Below, one piece after another: positions 25,592 through 34,417 of a stretch of DNA of 64,000 nt. The position numbers were made by a program, and so were the translations under genes. This stretch comes from Pseudomonas sp. TH31. GTDB lineage: Bacteria; Pseudomonadota; Gammaproteobacteria; Pseudomonadales; Pseudomonadaceae. Location of the stretch: assembly GCF_016650815.1 (NCBI RefSeq), contig NZ_JAEKEZ010000034.1, positions 62,001-126,000 of the forward strand. Reading direction: 5' to 3'. The stretch's first letter is position 1; each line of letters starts with the position of its first letter. Under the pieces are notes generated by a model. It worked only from the letters and a program-made list of their open reading frames with translations. It made no database searches and had not been told where the DNA came from.

Positions 25592-26239
25592 ATGGATAAA
25601 TGGATTGAATTGGTCAAGGCCAAGATGAGTGAACTCAACCTCACTCAAGAGCTACTCGCTGACCGCCTCGGAATGTCCCAGGGCGGCATCGGCCACTGGC
25701 TGAATAAACGTCGCGACCCCGGCATCGTCAACATGAACCGCGTGCTGAAGGCTCTTGGAATGGACTTTCTCGAAGTGGCGCTGGTCATTCGCGAGCCGCT
25801 GGCCTCGGAAGCTGAAGAGATGCCCCTGGCGCTCAAGTACAACCCGTACTTCCGCTACCCGGTCAGCGATTGGCGCAAACCGGTTGAGGTGCGTGATGGT
25901 GAGCTGACGGTGTACGGCAAGGAGCGTTTTGAGCTGAGCGACTATCACGCCCAGGGCCCGGCGTTCTGGCTCGTAGTGGTCGGTGATGCAATGACGGCGC
26001 CCAGCGGTATCAGCATTGCCGAGGGCATGCTGATCCTGGTAGACCCGGCCATTGTGCCGGAGCCCGGAAAACTGGTGATCGCCCAGTGGCCGGACAGCGC
26101 CGAGGCGACGTTTCGCAAGCTGATCGAAGAGGGCGGGCAGCGTTACCTGGTCCCGCTCAATCCGACGTATCCGAAAACCCTTTTCACCGAGGAATGCCGA
26201 ATTATCGGTGTAGTGGTTCAGGCAACAGCCAAATTCTAG
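25592..26239 (+). CDS. Phage-type repressor (HTH_XRE + S24 domain) with substituted catalytic residues
   Basis: A 215-residue cI/PrtR-like regulator: N-terminal HTH_XRE (residues about 3-60, LNLTQELLADRLGMSQGGIGHWLNKRR) and C-terminal S24/LexA-like domain (AFWLVVVGDAMTAPSGISIAEGMLILVDP, then ATFRKLIEEGGQRYLVPLNPTYP). In self-cleaving members the serine is in GDSM and the lysine in TFKKL-like segments. Here they read GDAM and TFRKL, so both the nucleophile and the general base appear to be replaced. The domain may still dimerise but should not autocleave with RecA. The start MDKWIELV at 25592 is preferred over 25550. No phage or pyocin genes are adjacent. Confidence 0.88.
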   Translation: MDKWIELVKAKMSELNLTQELLADRLGMSQGGIGHWLNKRRDPGIVNMNRVLKALGMDFLEVALVIREPLASEAEEMPLALKYNPYFRYPVSDWRKPVEVRDGELTVYGKERFELSDYHAQGPAFWLVVVGDAMTAPSGISIAEGMLILVDPAIVPEPGKLVIAQWPDSAEATFRKLIEEGGQRYLVPLNPTYPKTLFTEECRIIGVVVQATAKF

Positions 26240-26278
26240 TCAGATCGGTCCTCGCAACGCGCAGGACCGATCCTCATT

Positions 26279-28228
26279 TCACGCTTCTTCCAACTCAACC
26301 AGCGCACTGCCTTCGCTGACCATTTCGCCTTCCTGGCAATACAACGCCTTGATCACCCCGGCATGGGGCGCACGAATGCTGTGCTCCATCTTCATCGCTT
26401 CCAGCACCACCAGTTGCGCCCCGGCTTCGACCGTTTGCCCGGCCTCCACCAGCACCCGTACGATGCTGCCGTTCATTGGCGCGGTCAGGCCGCCCTGATG
26501 GCTGTGGCTCGATTCGACGGCAGCGATCGGATCGTAAGTCTCGATACGGCGCAGTTCACCTTCCCATTGCAGATACAGCACGTCGTCACGGCGGATGGCC
26601 CGATGCTGGCGGCGCACGCCGTTGTGTTCGATCAGCAGCTGTTCGCCCTTGAGTTGCGCAGTACTCACATCGCCCAACGTCAGCGCATGATCCTGGCCTT
26701 CACAGCTCAAATGCAGGGTGATTTCCTTGGGCAGCCCGGAGCGCAAACCGCTGTTAAAGGCCCACGGCGAATTCGGGTCATCGGCACGCAACACCGGCGG
26801 CTGGCTCTGCGCATATGCCTGTGCAGCCGCTTGCCAGAATTCATCGCGCAGGTTGGCAGGTGCTGGCAGCAGTTGCTCCTGATAACGGGGAATGAACCCG
26901 GTATCCAGTTCCGCTGCAGCGAATGCTGGATGGCCGACGATCCGGCGCAGGAAGTTGATGTTGGTCTTGAGCCCACCAATGGCGAACTCATCCAGCATGC
27001 TCAACAACCGCAGTCGTGCCTGTTCACGGTCCTCGCCCCAGGCAATCAACTTGCCGAGCATCGGATCATAGAACGGCGAAATCTCATCGCCTTCCTCGAC
27101 ACCGCTGTCCACCCGCCGCCCCGGTCCTTCGGCCGACTCGCGATACAACTCCAGAAGCCCGGTGGCTGGCAGAAAATCATTGCCCGGATCTTCAGCGTAC
27201 AGCCGCACCTCGATGGCATGTCCAATCAGCGGCACTTCAGCCTGAGTCATCGGCAGCGCTTCACCGCGCGCCACACGAATCTGCCAGGCCACCAGGTCCA
27301 GGCCGGTGATGGCTTCGGTGACCGGGTGCTCGACTTGCAGGCGCGTGTTCATCTCCATGAAGAAGAACTCGCCGCGCGAATCCAGCAGAAACTCAACGGT
27401 GCCGGCCCCGACGTAACCGATAGCCTGGGCCGAACGCACAGCCGCTTCGCCCATGGCGCGACGCAGTTCCGGGCTCAGGCCTGGCGCCGGTGCTTCTTCG
27501 ACGACTTTCTGGTGCCGGCGCTGGATCGAGCAATCCCGTTCATTGAGGTACAAGCAATTGCCGTGTTGATCGGCAAAGACCTGGATTTCCACATGACGGG
27601 GCTTGAGCAGGTACTTTTCCACCAGCATCTGCGAATCGCCGAAAGAGGATTTCGCTTCACGCTGGGCCGAGGCCAGGGCTTCGGCCAACTGGCTGACGTC
27701 CTCGACCACTTTCATGCCTTTACCGCCGCCGCCGGCCGTGGCCTTGAGCAGCACCGGATAACCAATGCGCTCACAGGCATCGCGGAAGGTGTCGAGGTCT
27801 TGCGCTTCGCCGTGGTAGCCGGGCACTAATGGCACGCCGGCGGTCTCCATCAAGGCTTTGGCGGCGGACTTGCTGCCCATGGCGTCGATGGCCGAGGCGG
27901 GTGGGCCGAGGAAAATCAGGCCGGCGGCTTCGATGGCGCGAGCGAACCCGGCGTTCTCGGAAAGAAAACCATAGCCTGGGTGGATCGCCTGGGCACCACT
28001 GGCCTGGGCGGCGGCAATCAGTTTGTCGATTTGCAGGTAGCTGTCGGCAGCTTTACTGCCGCCCAGGTCGACGCGGATATCCGCTTCGCGGCTGTGCCGG
28101 GCGTTACGGTCGGTGGCGCTGTGCACAGCCACGGTGGTCAGGCCCAGGGCCTTGGCGGTGCGCATCACCCGGCAAGCAATTTCGCCACGGTTAGCCACCA
28201 GCAGGGTAGTGAGAACAAGTGTGCTCAT
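26279..28228 (-). CDS. liuD: 3-Methylcrotonyl-CoA carboxylase alpha (biotin) subunit
   Basis: A 649-residue biotin-dependent carboxylase alpha chain. Biotin carboxylase domain at residues about 8-455 (LLVANRGEIACRVMRTAKALG, the ATP-grasp KATAGGGGKGMK, HVEIQVFADQHGN, FMEMNTRLQVEHPVTE). A linker follows, then the biotinyl domain with EAMKMEH near residue 615. Within the liu cluster it carboxylates 3-methylcrotonyl-CoA with LiuB in leucine and isovalerate breakdown. ATG at 28228 has AAGGAG eight bases upstream; the longer frame to 28321 overlaps liuC. Confidence 0.93.
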   Translation of the reverse strand: MSTLVLTTLLVANRGEIACRVMRTAKALGLTTVAVHSATDRNARHSREADIRVDLGGSKAADSYLQIDKLIAAAQASGAQAIHPGYGFLSENAGFARAIEAAGLIFLGPPASAIDAMGSKSAAKALMETAGVPLVPGYHGEAQDLDTFRDACERIGYPVLLKATAGGGGKGMKVVEDVSQLAEALASAQREAKSSFGDSQMLVEKYLLKPRHVEIQVFADQHGNCLYLNERDCSIQRRHQKVVEEAPAPGLSPELRRAMGEAAVRSAQAIGYVGAGTVEFLLDSRGEFFFMEMNTRLQVEHPVTEAITGLDLVAWQIRVARGEALPMTQAEVPLIGHAIEVRLYAEDPGNDFLPATGLLELYRESAEGPGRRVDSGVEEGDEISPFYDPMLGKLIAWGEDREQARLRLLSMLDEFAIGGLKTNINFLRRIVGHPAFAAAELDTGFIPRYQEQLLPAPANLRDEFWQAAAQAYAQSQPPVLRADDPNSPWAFNSGLRSGLPKEITLHLSCEGQDHALTLGDVSTAQLKGEQLLIEHNGVRRQHRAIRRDDVLYLQWEGELRRIETYDPIAAVESSHSHQGGLTAPMNGSIVRVLVEAGQTVEAGAQLVVLEAMKMEHSIRAPHAGVIKALYCQEGEMVSEGSALVELEEA

Positions 28229-29042
28229 CAACGCGGCTCCTTGGAGGGGGGACGGCTTGCCAGTTCGGCGGACGCTTTTGCAGAAAGGCCCGCAGGCCTT
28301 CCTGGCCTTCCGGGCTGACACGAATGCGCGCGATGGCGTTTTCGGTGTAGCGGCGCAGGGCCGGGGTCAGGGCACCGTTACCGACTTCACGCAGCAAGTC
28401 CTTGCTGACACGCATGGCGGCCGGGCTGTTGAACAGCAGGTTGTCGATCCAGTGTTCGACGCTTTGCTCCAGTTCGGCAACCGGATAACTCTCCGACAAC
28501 AATCCGATTTCCCGCGCCCGCTGCCCGCCGAAACGCTCGGCCGTCAACGCATATCGCCGTGCCGCACGTTCGCCGATGGCTTGCACCACGAACGGGCTGA
28601 TCACCGCTGGCGCGAGGCCGATGCGCACTTCCGACAAACAGAACTGCGCGTCATCGGCACCGATGGCCATGTCGCAGCAACTGATCAGACCCAGTGCGCC
28701 GCCGTAAGCCGCGCCTTGCACTACCGCCAGGGTCGGGACTTTCAGTTTGGCGAGGTTGTACATCAACTCCGCCAGTTCCCGGGCGTCGTCGAGGTTGGTG
28801 TGGTAATCGAGTTCGGCCGATTGCTGCATCCAGGCCAGATCGGCGCCTGCGCTGAAATGCTTGCCGCGACCACGAATCAGCAGGAAGCGCAGGCTGGCAT
28901 CGCCCGAGACCTTGTCCAGTGCGAGGATCAATTCGCGGATCATTTCGGCGTTGAAGGCGTTGTTCTTTTCTTCACGGCTGAGCCACAGGGTGGCGAAGCC
29001 CCGTGGGTCGGTCAGCAGTTCGAGGGTGTTGAAGTCGCTCAT
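28191..29042 (-). CDS. liuC: Methylglutaconyl-CoA hydratase (enoyl-CoA hydratase family)
   Basis: Crotonase-fold protein: LRFLLIRGRGKHFSAGADLAWMQ (oxyanion-hole segment, residues about 58-80) and VVQGAAYGGALGLISCCDMAIGADDAQFCLSEVRIGLAP (second oxyanion and catalytic acidic region). It hydrates 3-methylglutaconyl-CoA to HMG-CoA. MSDFNTLELL at 29042 is the preferred start; 29057 is possible. The last residues overlap liuD by 38 bases; if the GGGGGG run at 28246-28251 had one more base, the protein would stop at 28228-28230 (TGATG overlap with liuD), a more usual layout. I treat that as a possible further indel. Confidence 0.9.
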   Translation of the reverse strand: MSDFNTLELLTDPRGFATLWLSREEKNNAFNAEMIRELILALDKVSGDASLRFLLIRGRGKHFSAGADLAWMQQSAELDYHTNLDDARELAELMYNLAKLKVPTLAVVQGAAYGGALGLISCCDMAIGADDAQFCLSEVRIGLAPAVISPFVVQAIGERAARRYALTAERFGGQRAREIGLLSESYPVAELEQSVEHWIDNLLFNSPAAMRVSKDLLREVGNGALTPALRRYTENAIARIRVSPEGQEGLRAFLQKRPPNWQAVPPPRSRVDEHTCSHYPAGG

Positions 29043-29067
29043 ATTATCCATCTCCACAACTCTTGCT

Positions 29068-29159
29068 TGCAGGCGCGAGGCTTGCCCGCGAAAGCGATTG
29101 TTCAGTCACATCTGTATTGGATGTACCGACGCCTTCGCGGGCAAGCCTCGCTCCTACAG
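29068..29159. repeat. REP palindrome (GCGAGGCTTGCCCGCGA class) inside the liu operon
   Basis: Imperfect inverted pair GAGGCTTGCCCGCGAA / TTCGCGGGCAAGCCTCG between liuB and liuC. Confidence 0.85.
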
Positions 29160-29160
29160 A

Positions 29161-30765
29161 TCACATCCGGAACACGCCGAAGCGGCTCGGTTCGATTGGC
29201 GCGTTCAGCGACGCGGATAAGGCCAGGGCCAGTACGTCGCGGGTCTGGGCCGGGTCGATGACGCCGTCGTCCCACAGCCGTGCGCTGGAGTAGTAAGGGT
29301 GGCCCTGTTCTTCGTACTGATCGAGAATCGGTTGCTTGATCTCGGCTTCCTGCTCGGCGCTGAAACCCAGGCCGCTGCGTTCGGCCTGCTCGCGTTTGAC
29401 CTGAACCAATACGCCAGCAGCTTGCTCGGCGCCCATCACGCCGATGCGCGCGTTCGGCCACATCCACAGGAAGCGTGGATCGTAAGCCCGCCCGCACATG
29501 CCGTAGTTACCGGCGCCGAAGCTGCCGCCGATGATCACGGTGAATTTCGGCACCTTGGCACACGCCACGGCGGTGACCAGTTTGGCGCCGTGCTTGGCGA
29601 TGCCGCCGGCCTCGTATTTCTGACCGACCATGAAGCCGGTGATGTTCTGCAGGAACAGCAACGGGATGCCGCGCTGGCAGGCCAGTTCGATAAAGTGCGC
29701 ACCTTTCTGCGCGGCTTCGGCGAACAGGATGCCGTTGTTGGCGAGGATCGCGATCGGGTAACCGTGCAGGTGGGAAAAGCCGCAGACCAATGTCGTCCCG
29801 AACAAGGCCTTGAACTCATCGAACACCGAACCGTCGACCAGTCGTGCAATCACCTCGCGCACGTCGAACGGCTGCTTGGCGTCGGCCGAGACCACGCCAT
29901 ACAACTCATTGCTACTGTAGAGCGGAGCAATCGGCGTGCGTTGTTGCAGTTCGCCGAGCTTGCGCCAATTGAGATTGGCAACGCTGCGTCGGGCGAGGGC
30001 GAGGGCGTGTTCATCGCTCTCGGCGTAATGGTCGGCAACCCCGGAAATCTTGCAGTGCACATCGGCTCCGCCCAAATCTTCAGCACTGACCACTTCGCCG
30101 GTGGCCGCTTTCACCAGCGGCGGGCCAGCGAGGAAAATCGTTGCCTGATTACGCACCATGATCGCTTCGTCAGCCATCGCCGGTACGTACGCGCCACCCG
30201 CCGTGCACGAACCCATGACCACCGCAATCTGCGGAATGCCCATGGCGCTCATGTTGGCCTGGTTGAAGAAAATCCGCCCGAAGTGCTCACGGTCAGGAAA
30301 CACTTCATCCTGACGCGGCAGGTTGGCGCCACCGGAGTCCACCAGGTAGATGCACGGCAAACGGTTCTGCTGGGCGATGGTCTGGGCGCGCAGGTGTTTT
30401 TTCACGGTCAGCGGGTAGTACGAGCCACCTTTCACCGTGGCGTCGTTGGCGACGATCATGCACTCGACGCCTTCCACGCGGCCGATCCCGGCTATCACGC
30501 CGGCCGCCGGAACGTCTTCGCCATACACCGCGTAGGCCGCCAGTTGGCTGATTTCCAGAAACGGCGAACCTGGATCGAGCAAACGGTTGATCCGTTCACG
30601 CGGCAGCAATTTGCCTCGCGACGTGTGGCGCTCTTGCGCCTTCGGGCCGCCACCTTGCTGCACTTGGGCGAGCAGGGTGTGCAGGGCGTCGACCTGTTTG
30701 AGCATCGCCGCGCTGTTGGCGGCGAACTCCGCCGAACGGGGGTTGAGCTGGGTATGCAGGATCAT
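29161..30765 (-). CDS. liuB: 3-Methylcrotonyl-CoA carboxylase beta subunit
   Basis: A 534-residue carboxyltransferase, the usual length. N-terminal half: RGKLLPRERINRLLDPGSPFLE, YLVDSGGANLP, GSCTAGGAYVPAMADE. C-terminal half: NGILFAEAAQKGAHFIELA, LLFLQNITGFMVGQ and IIGGSFGAGNYGMCGRAY, the acyl-CoA and biotin sites. It accepts CO2 from biotinylated LiuD. It sits second in liuA-liuB-liuC-liuD, with about 97 bases to liuA that hold short direct repeats. Confidence 0.95.
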   Translation of the reverse strand: MILHTQLNPRSAEFAANSAAMLKQVDALHTLLAQVQQGGGPKAQERHTSRGKLLPRERINRLLDPGSPFLEISQLAAYAVYGEDVPAAGVIAGIGRVEGVECMIVANDATVKGGSYYPLTVKKHLRAQTIAQQNRLPCIYLVDSGGANLPRQDEVFPDREHFGRIFFNQANMSAMGIPQIAVVMGSCTAGGAYVPAMADEAIMVRNQATIFLAGPPLVKAATGEVVSAEDLGGADVHCKISGVADHYAESDEHALALARRSVANLNWRKLGELQQRTPIAPLYSSNELYGVVSADAKQPFDVREVIARLVDGSVFDEFKALFGTTLVCGFSHLHGYPIAILANNGILFAEAAQKGAHFIELACQRGIPLLFLQNITGFMVGQKYEAGGIAKHGAKLVTAVACAKVPKFTVIIGGSFGAGNYGMCGRAYDPRFLWMWPNARIGVMGAEQAAGVLVQVKREQAERSGLGFSAEQEAEIKQPILDQYEEQGHPYYSSARLWDDGVIDPAQTRDVLALALSASLNAPIEPSRFGVFRM

Positions 30766-30777
30766 GGGCTACTCCGT

Positions 30778-30858
30778 AGCAGCTTCGAGTTGCAAGCTAC
30801 AAGCTACAAGTTGAAGCAAGAGCGCGCTCCTCTTGCCGCTTGCCGCTTGCCGCTGACG
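30778..30858. repeat. Short direct repeats between liuA and liuB
   Basis: The gap holds GCAAGCTACAAGCTACAAG and three copies of a CTTGCCGCTTGCCGCTTGCCGC-like heptad (CTTGCCG). Such AGCTGCAAGCT-like strings are common intergenic repeats in Pseudomonas. Confidence 0.6.
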
Positions 30859-30862
30859 AAAT

Positions 30863-32026
30863 TTATTTCGTTTCGTTAAACAGTTCGCGACCGATCAACA
30901 TGCGGCGAATCTCACTGGTGCCAGCACCGATTTCGTACAGCTTGGCGTCGCGCAGCAGACGCCCCGCCGGGAATTCGTTGATGTAGCCGTTGCCACCGAG
31001 AATCTGGATCGCGTCGAGGGCCATTTGTGTGGCACGTTCGGCGCTGTAGAGGATTACGCCGGCCGCATCCTTGCGGGTGGTTTCGCCGCGCTCGCAGGCC
31101 TGGGCGACCGCGTAGAGGTAGGCGCGACTGGCGTTGAGTTGGGTGTACATGTCGGCGACTTTGCCCTGGATCAGCTGGAATTCGCCGATGCTCTGGCCGA
31201 ACTGCTTGCGGTCGTGGATGTACGGCACGATCAGGTCCATGCACGACTGCATGATCCCGGTCGGGCCGCCCGAGAGGACGACGCGCTCGTAATCGAGGCC
31301 GCTCATCAGCACTTTCACGCCGCCGTTGAGTACCCCGAGGATGTTTTCTTCCGGCACTTCGACGTCATCGAAGAACAGCTCGCAGGTGTTCGAGCCGCGC
31401 ATGCCGAGCTTGTCGAACTTGTTGCTGCGGCTGAAGCCTTTCGAGTCACGCTCAACGATGAATGCAGTGATGCCGTGGGGGCCTTTTTCCAGGTCGGTCT
31501 TGGCGTAGATCACGTAGGTGTTGGCGTCGGGGCCGTTGGTGATCCAGGTCTTGCTGCCGTTGAGCACGTAGTGATCGCCGCGTTTGTCGGCGCGCAGTTT
31601 CATCGAGACCACGTCGGAGCCGGCATTCGGTTCGCTCATGGCCAGGGCGCCGATGTGCTCGCCGCTGATCAGTTTGGGCAGGTATTTGGTTTTCTGTTCG
31701 TGATTGCCGTTGCGGTTGATCTGGTTGACGCAGAGGTTGGAGTGCGCGCCGTAGGACAATGCCACCGACGCCGAGCCACGGCTGATTTCTTCCATGATCA
31801 CCACGTGGGCCAGGTAACCCAGGCCAGCGCCGCCGTACTCTTCCGGCACGGTCACGCCGAGCAGGCCCATGTCACCGAATTTGCACCACAGGTCAGCGGG
31901 GAACAGGTTGTCGATGTCGATCTGAGCGGCGCGCGGGGCGATCTCTTTGGCGACGAAGGACTGAACCTGATCGCGCAGCATGTCGATGGTTTCACCGAGG
32001 GCAAAGTTCAGGGATGGATAGCTCAT
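30863..32026 (-). CDS. liuA: Isovaleryl-CoA dehydrogenase
   Basis: A 387-residue acyl-CoA dehydrogenase. The flavin/substrate signatures are GALAMSEPNAGSDVVSMKLRA and VLNGSKTWITNGPDANTYVIYAK, with QLIQGKVADMY and ILGGNGYINEFPAGRLLRDAKLYEIGAGTSEIRRMLIGRELF near the C-terminus. It oxidises isovaleryl-CoA to 3-methylcrotonyl-CoA and passes electrons to ETF. It is the first gene of liuABCD, with two LiuR palindromes upstream and a divergent acyl-CoA ligase. Confidence 0.94.
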   Translation of the reverse strand: MSYPSLNFALGETIDMLRDQVQSFVAKEIAPRAAQIDIDNLFPADLWCKFGDMGLLGVTVPEEYGGAGLGYLAHVVIMEEISRGSASVALSYGAHSNLCVNQINRNGNHEQKTKYLPKLISGEHIGALAMSEPNAGSDVVSMKLRADKRGDHYVLNGSKTWITNGPDANTYVIYAKTDLEKGPHGITAFIVERDSKGFSRSNKFDKLGMRGSNTCELFFDDVEVPEENILGVLNGGVKVLMSGLDYERVVLSGGPTGIMQSCMDLIVPYIHDRKQFGQSIGEFQLIQGKVADMYTQLNASRAYLYAVAQACERGETTRKDAAGVILYSAERATQMALDAIQILGGNGYINEFPAGRLLRDAKLYEIGAGTSEIRRMLIGRELFNETK

Positions 32027-32081
32027 GGGTCACCTTTTGGCTTTTTTGTAGGGTCGGGAGGGCGTGATTCGGCTCTCACCT

Positions 32082-32095
32082 TTACGTTAACGTAA
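32082..32095. promoter_or_regulatory. LiuR operator 1 (liuA promoter region)
   Basis: TTACGTTAACGTAA is a perfect 14-bp palindrome 55 bases before liuA. It matches the LiuR motif (TTGACGTTAACGTAA-like) described for gamma-proteobacteria. Confidence 0.8.
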
Positions 32096-32123
32096 GCTTG
32101 TGATGAATGGCTGTCAATCACCC

Positions 32124-32140
32124 TTTACGTTAACGTCAAC
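32124..32140. promoter_or_regulatory. LiuR operator 2 (between liuA and acyl-CoA ligase)
   Basis: TTTACGTTAACGTCAAC is the same palindrome, 43 bases from the first copy and on the ligase side, so LiuR probably controls both directions. Confidence 0.8.
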
Positions 32141-32151
32141 TTGAGCGACTC

Positions 32152-32256
32152 TGTAGGAGCAAAGCTTGCTCGCGATGAACGATAATGCGGTCCTACTGCT
32201 ACACCTCGATGCTCCTGTCGCAGGCAAGTCGGATCGCCGCATCGCTCGCTCCTACA
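32152..32256. repeat. REP palindrome, degenerate
   Basis: TGTAGGAGCAAAGCTTGCTCGCGATG and an inverted, diverged copy ending CGCTCGCTCCTACA, with a centre of about 50 bases, directly upstream of the ligase gene. Confidence 0.75.
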
Positions 32257-32277
32257 ATAAAGACAATAGGGGTCGTC

Positions 32278-33972
32278 ATGGATCAACCCAGTGCAAACCC
32301 GCAGCGCAGCTATACCCGCGGTTCCCAGGAAAAAGTCTTGCTGGCGATGACGATCGGCGAGAAGTTCGATCACACGGTCGCGCAGTACCCGGACGGGGAA
32401 GCGCTGGTCGTGCGTCATCAACGGTTGCGCTACACCTGGCAGCAATTGGCCGACACTGTGGACCTGCATGCCCGGGCACTGTTGGCGCTGGGTTTGCAAG
32501 CCGGCGACCGCATGGGCATCTGGGCACCAAACTGCGCACAGTGGTGCATCAGCCAGTTTGCCAGCGCAAAAATCGGGGTGATCCTGGTCAACATCAACCC
32601 GGCGTATCGCAGTTCTGAATTGGAGTACGTGTTGAAACAGTCCGGCTGCCAATGGCTGGTTTGCGCCGGGGCCTTCAAGACCTCCGACTATCACGGGATG
32701 CTGCAAGGCCTGGTGCCGGAATTGGCGGAGCAATCCATCGGTGAACTGCAGAGCGAACGCTTGCCGGACCTGCGCGGTGTCATCAGCCTCGATACTCGGC
32801 CGCCCTCGGGTTTCCTGCCGTGGTCGCAACTGGCGGATCTCGCGGCCAGTGTCTCGGTCGAGCAGTTGAACGAACGCCAGCACAGCCTGCATTTCGATCA
32901 GCCGGTGAATATCCAGTACACCTCCGGCACCACCGGTTTCCCCAAGGGCGCGACCCTCAGTCACTACAACATTCTCAACAACGGTTACATGGTCGGCGAA
33001 AGCCTGGGCCTGAGCGCCAATGATCGGCTGGTGATCCCGGTGCCGCTCTATCACTGTTTCGGCATGGTCATGGGCAACCTCGGTTGCATCACCCACGGCA
33101 GCACCATGATTTACCCCAACGATGCCTTCGATCCGTTGCTGACCTTGACCACCGTTGCCGAAGAGAAAGCCACCGCGCTCTATGGCGTCCCGACCATGTT
33201 CATCGCCATGCTCGATCAGCCTCAACGTGCCGGATTCGATCTGTCGACCCTGCGCACCGGGATCATGGCCGGGGCGACCTGCCCGATCGAGGTGATGCGC
33301 CGGGTCATCAACGAGATGCACATGAGCGAAGTGCAGATTGCCTACGGGATGACGGAAACCAGTCCGGTGTCGTTGCAGACCGGTCCGTCGGACGAGCTGG
33401 AATTGCGCGTCACCACCGTCGGCCGCACCCAGCCGCAACTGGAAAGCAAAATCATCGACGAGGCCGGTAACCTGGTGCCGCGCGGCATGATTGGCGAGCT
33501 CTGCACTCGGGGTTACAGTGTGATGCTCGGTTACTGGAACAACCTGCAGGGCACCGCCGAGGCCATCGATCAGGCCGGCTGGATGCACACCGGCGACCTG
33601 GCGAGCATGAACGAGGAGGGTTACGTGTGCATTGCCGGGCGTAACAAGGACATGATCATTCGCGGTGGCGAGAATGTTTACCCGCGGGAGCTGGAAGAGT
33701 TCTTCTTCACCCACCCGGCAGTGGCGGACGTGCAGGTGATCGGCATTCCCTGCTCGCGATACGGTGAAGAGATCGTTGCCTGGATCAAGTTTCACCCCGG
33801 CCACAGCGCGACCGAAGAAGAGTTGAAAACCTGGTGCAAGGCGCGCATCGCGCACTTCAAGACGCCGCGTTACTTCAAGTTCGTGGAAGAGTTTCCAATG
33901 ACCGTGACCGGCAAGATCCAGAAATTCCGGATGCGCGAGATCAGTATCGAGGAGCTCAAAGCGATACCGTAG
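32278..33972 (+). CDS. AMP-binding acyl-CoA ligase
   Basis: A 564-residue ANL-family ligase. The P-loop is YTSGTTGFPKGATLSH, with A4/A5 motifs YGMTETSPV and the A7-A8 GWMHTGDLASMNEEGY and IIRGGENVYPRELEEF; the C-terminal lysine is in VTGKIQKF. It adenylates a carboxylic acid and forms the CoA thioester. ATG at 32278 is preferred over 32185, which begins inside the REP. Sharing LiuR boxes with liuA suggests a substrate feeding the pathway, such as isovalerate or another short branched acid. P. putida has the same ligase-liuABCD arrangement, as I recall it. Confidence 0.9.
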   Translation: MDQPSANPQRSYTRGSQEKVLLAMTIGEKFDHTVAQYPDGEALVVRHQRLRYTWQQLADTVDLHARALLALGLQAGDRMGIWAPNCAQWCISQFASAKIGVILVNINPAYRSSELEYVLKQSGCQWLVCAGAFKTSDYHGMLQGLVPELAEQSIGELQSERLPDLRGVISLDTRPPSGFLPWSQLADLAASVSVEQLNERQHSLHFDQPVNIQYTSGTTGFPKGATLSHYNILNNGYMVGESLGLSANDRLVIPVPLYHCFGMVMGNLGCITHGSTMIYPNDAFDPLLTLTTVAEEKATALYGVPTMFIAMLDQPQRAGFDLSTLRTGIMAGATCPIEVMRRVINEMHMSEVQIAYGMTETSPVSLQTGPSDELELRVTTVGRTQPQLESKIIDEAGNLVPRGMIGELCTRGYSVMLGYWNNLQGTAEAIDQAGWMHTGDLASMNEEGYVCIAGRNKDMIIRGGENVYPRELEEFFFTHPAVADVQVIGIPCSRYGEEIVAWIKFHPGHSATEEELKTWCKARIAHFKTPRYFKFVEEFPMTVTGKIQKFRMREISIEELKAIP

Positions 33973-34389
33973 GAGCTGCCGAAGGCTGCGATCTTTTGAC
34001 CTTGCTCTTTTGAAAATCAAAAGATCGCAGGCTGCCGTAGGAGCTGCCGAAGGCTGCGATCTTTTGACCTTGCTCTTTTGAAGATCAAAAAATCTCAGGC
34101 TGCCGTAGGAGCTGCCGAAGGCTGCGATCTTTTGACCTTGCTCTTTTGAAAATCAAAAAATCTCAGGCTGCCGTAGGAGCTGCCGAAGGCTGCGATCTTT
34201 TGACCTTGCTCTTTTGAAGATCAAAAAATCTCAGGCTGCCGTAGGAGCTGCCGAAGGCTGCGATCTTTTGATCTTGCTCTTTTGAAGATCAAAAAATCTC
34301 AGGCTGCCGTAGGAGCTGCCGAAGGCTGCGATCTTTTGATTTTGCTCTTTTGAAGATCAAAAAATCGCAGGCTGCGCCAGCTCCTACAG
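33969..34389. repeat. Six-copy 68-bp tandem REPIN array
   Basis: Units start at 33969, 34037, 34105, 34173, 34241 and 34309, spaced by exactly 68 bases. Each begins GTAGGAGCTGCCGAAGGC and contains AAAGATCGCAGGCTGCC-like sequence on the other arm. Units 2-6 differ at only a few positions. The last one is closed by CAGCTCCTACAG on the opposite arm. It begins two bases before the ligase stop codon ends, and precedes the crcY terminator. Confidence 0.95.
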
Positions 34390-34417
34390 GAATCGGTTTT
34401 GGTGAATGACAGAAAGC

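Noticed and set aside
25592..26239. Marker of a resident prophage or pyocin cluster
   Set aside because: No tail, lysis, integrase or other phage genes flank the repressor; neighbours are prrF, a small DUF gene and liuD.
32125..34020. A 631-residue minus-strand frame over the acyl-CoA ligase
   Set aside because: It is an antisense shadow in a G+C-rich gene; the plus strand has all ANL motifs.
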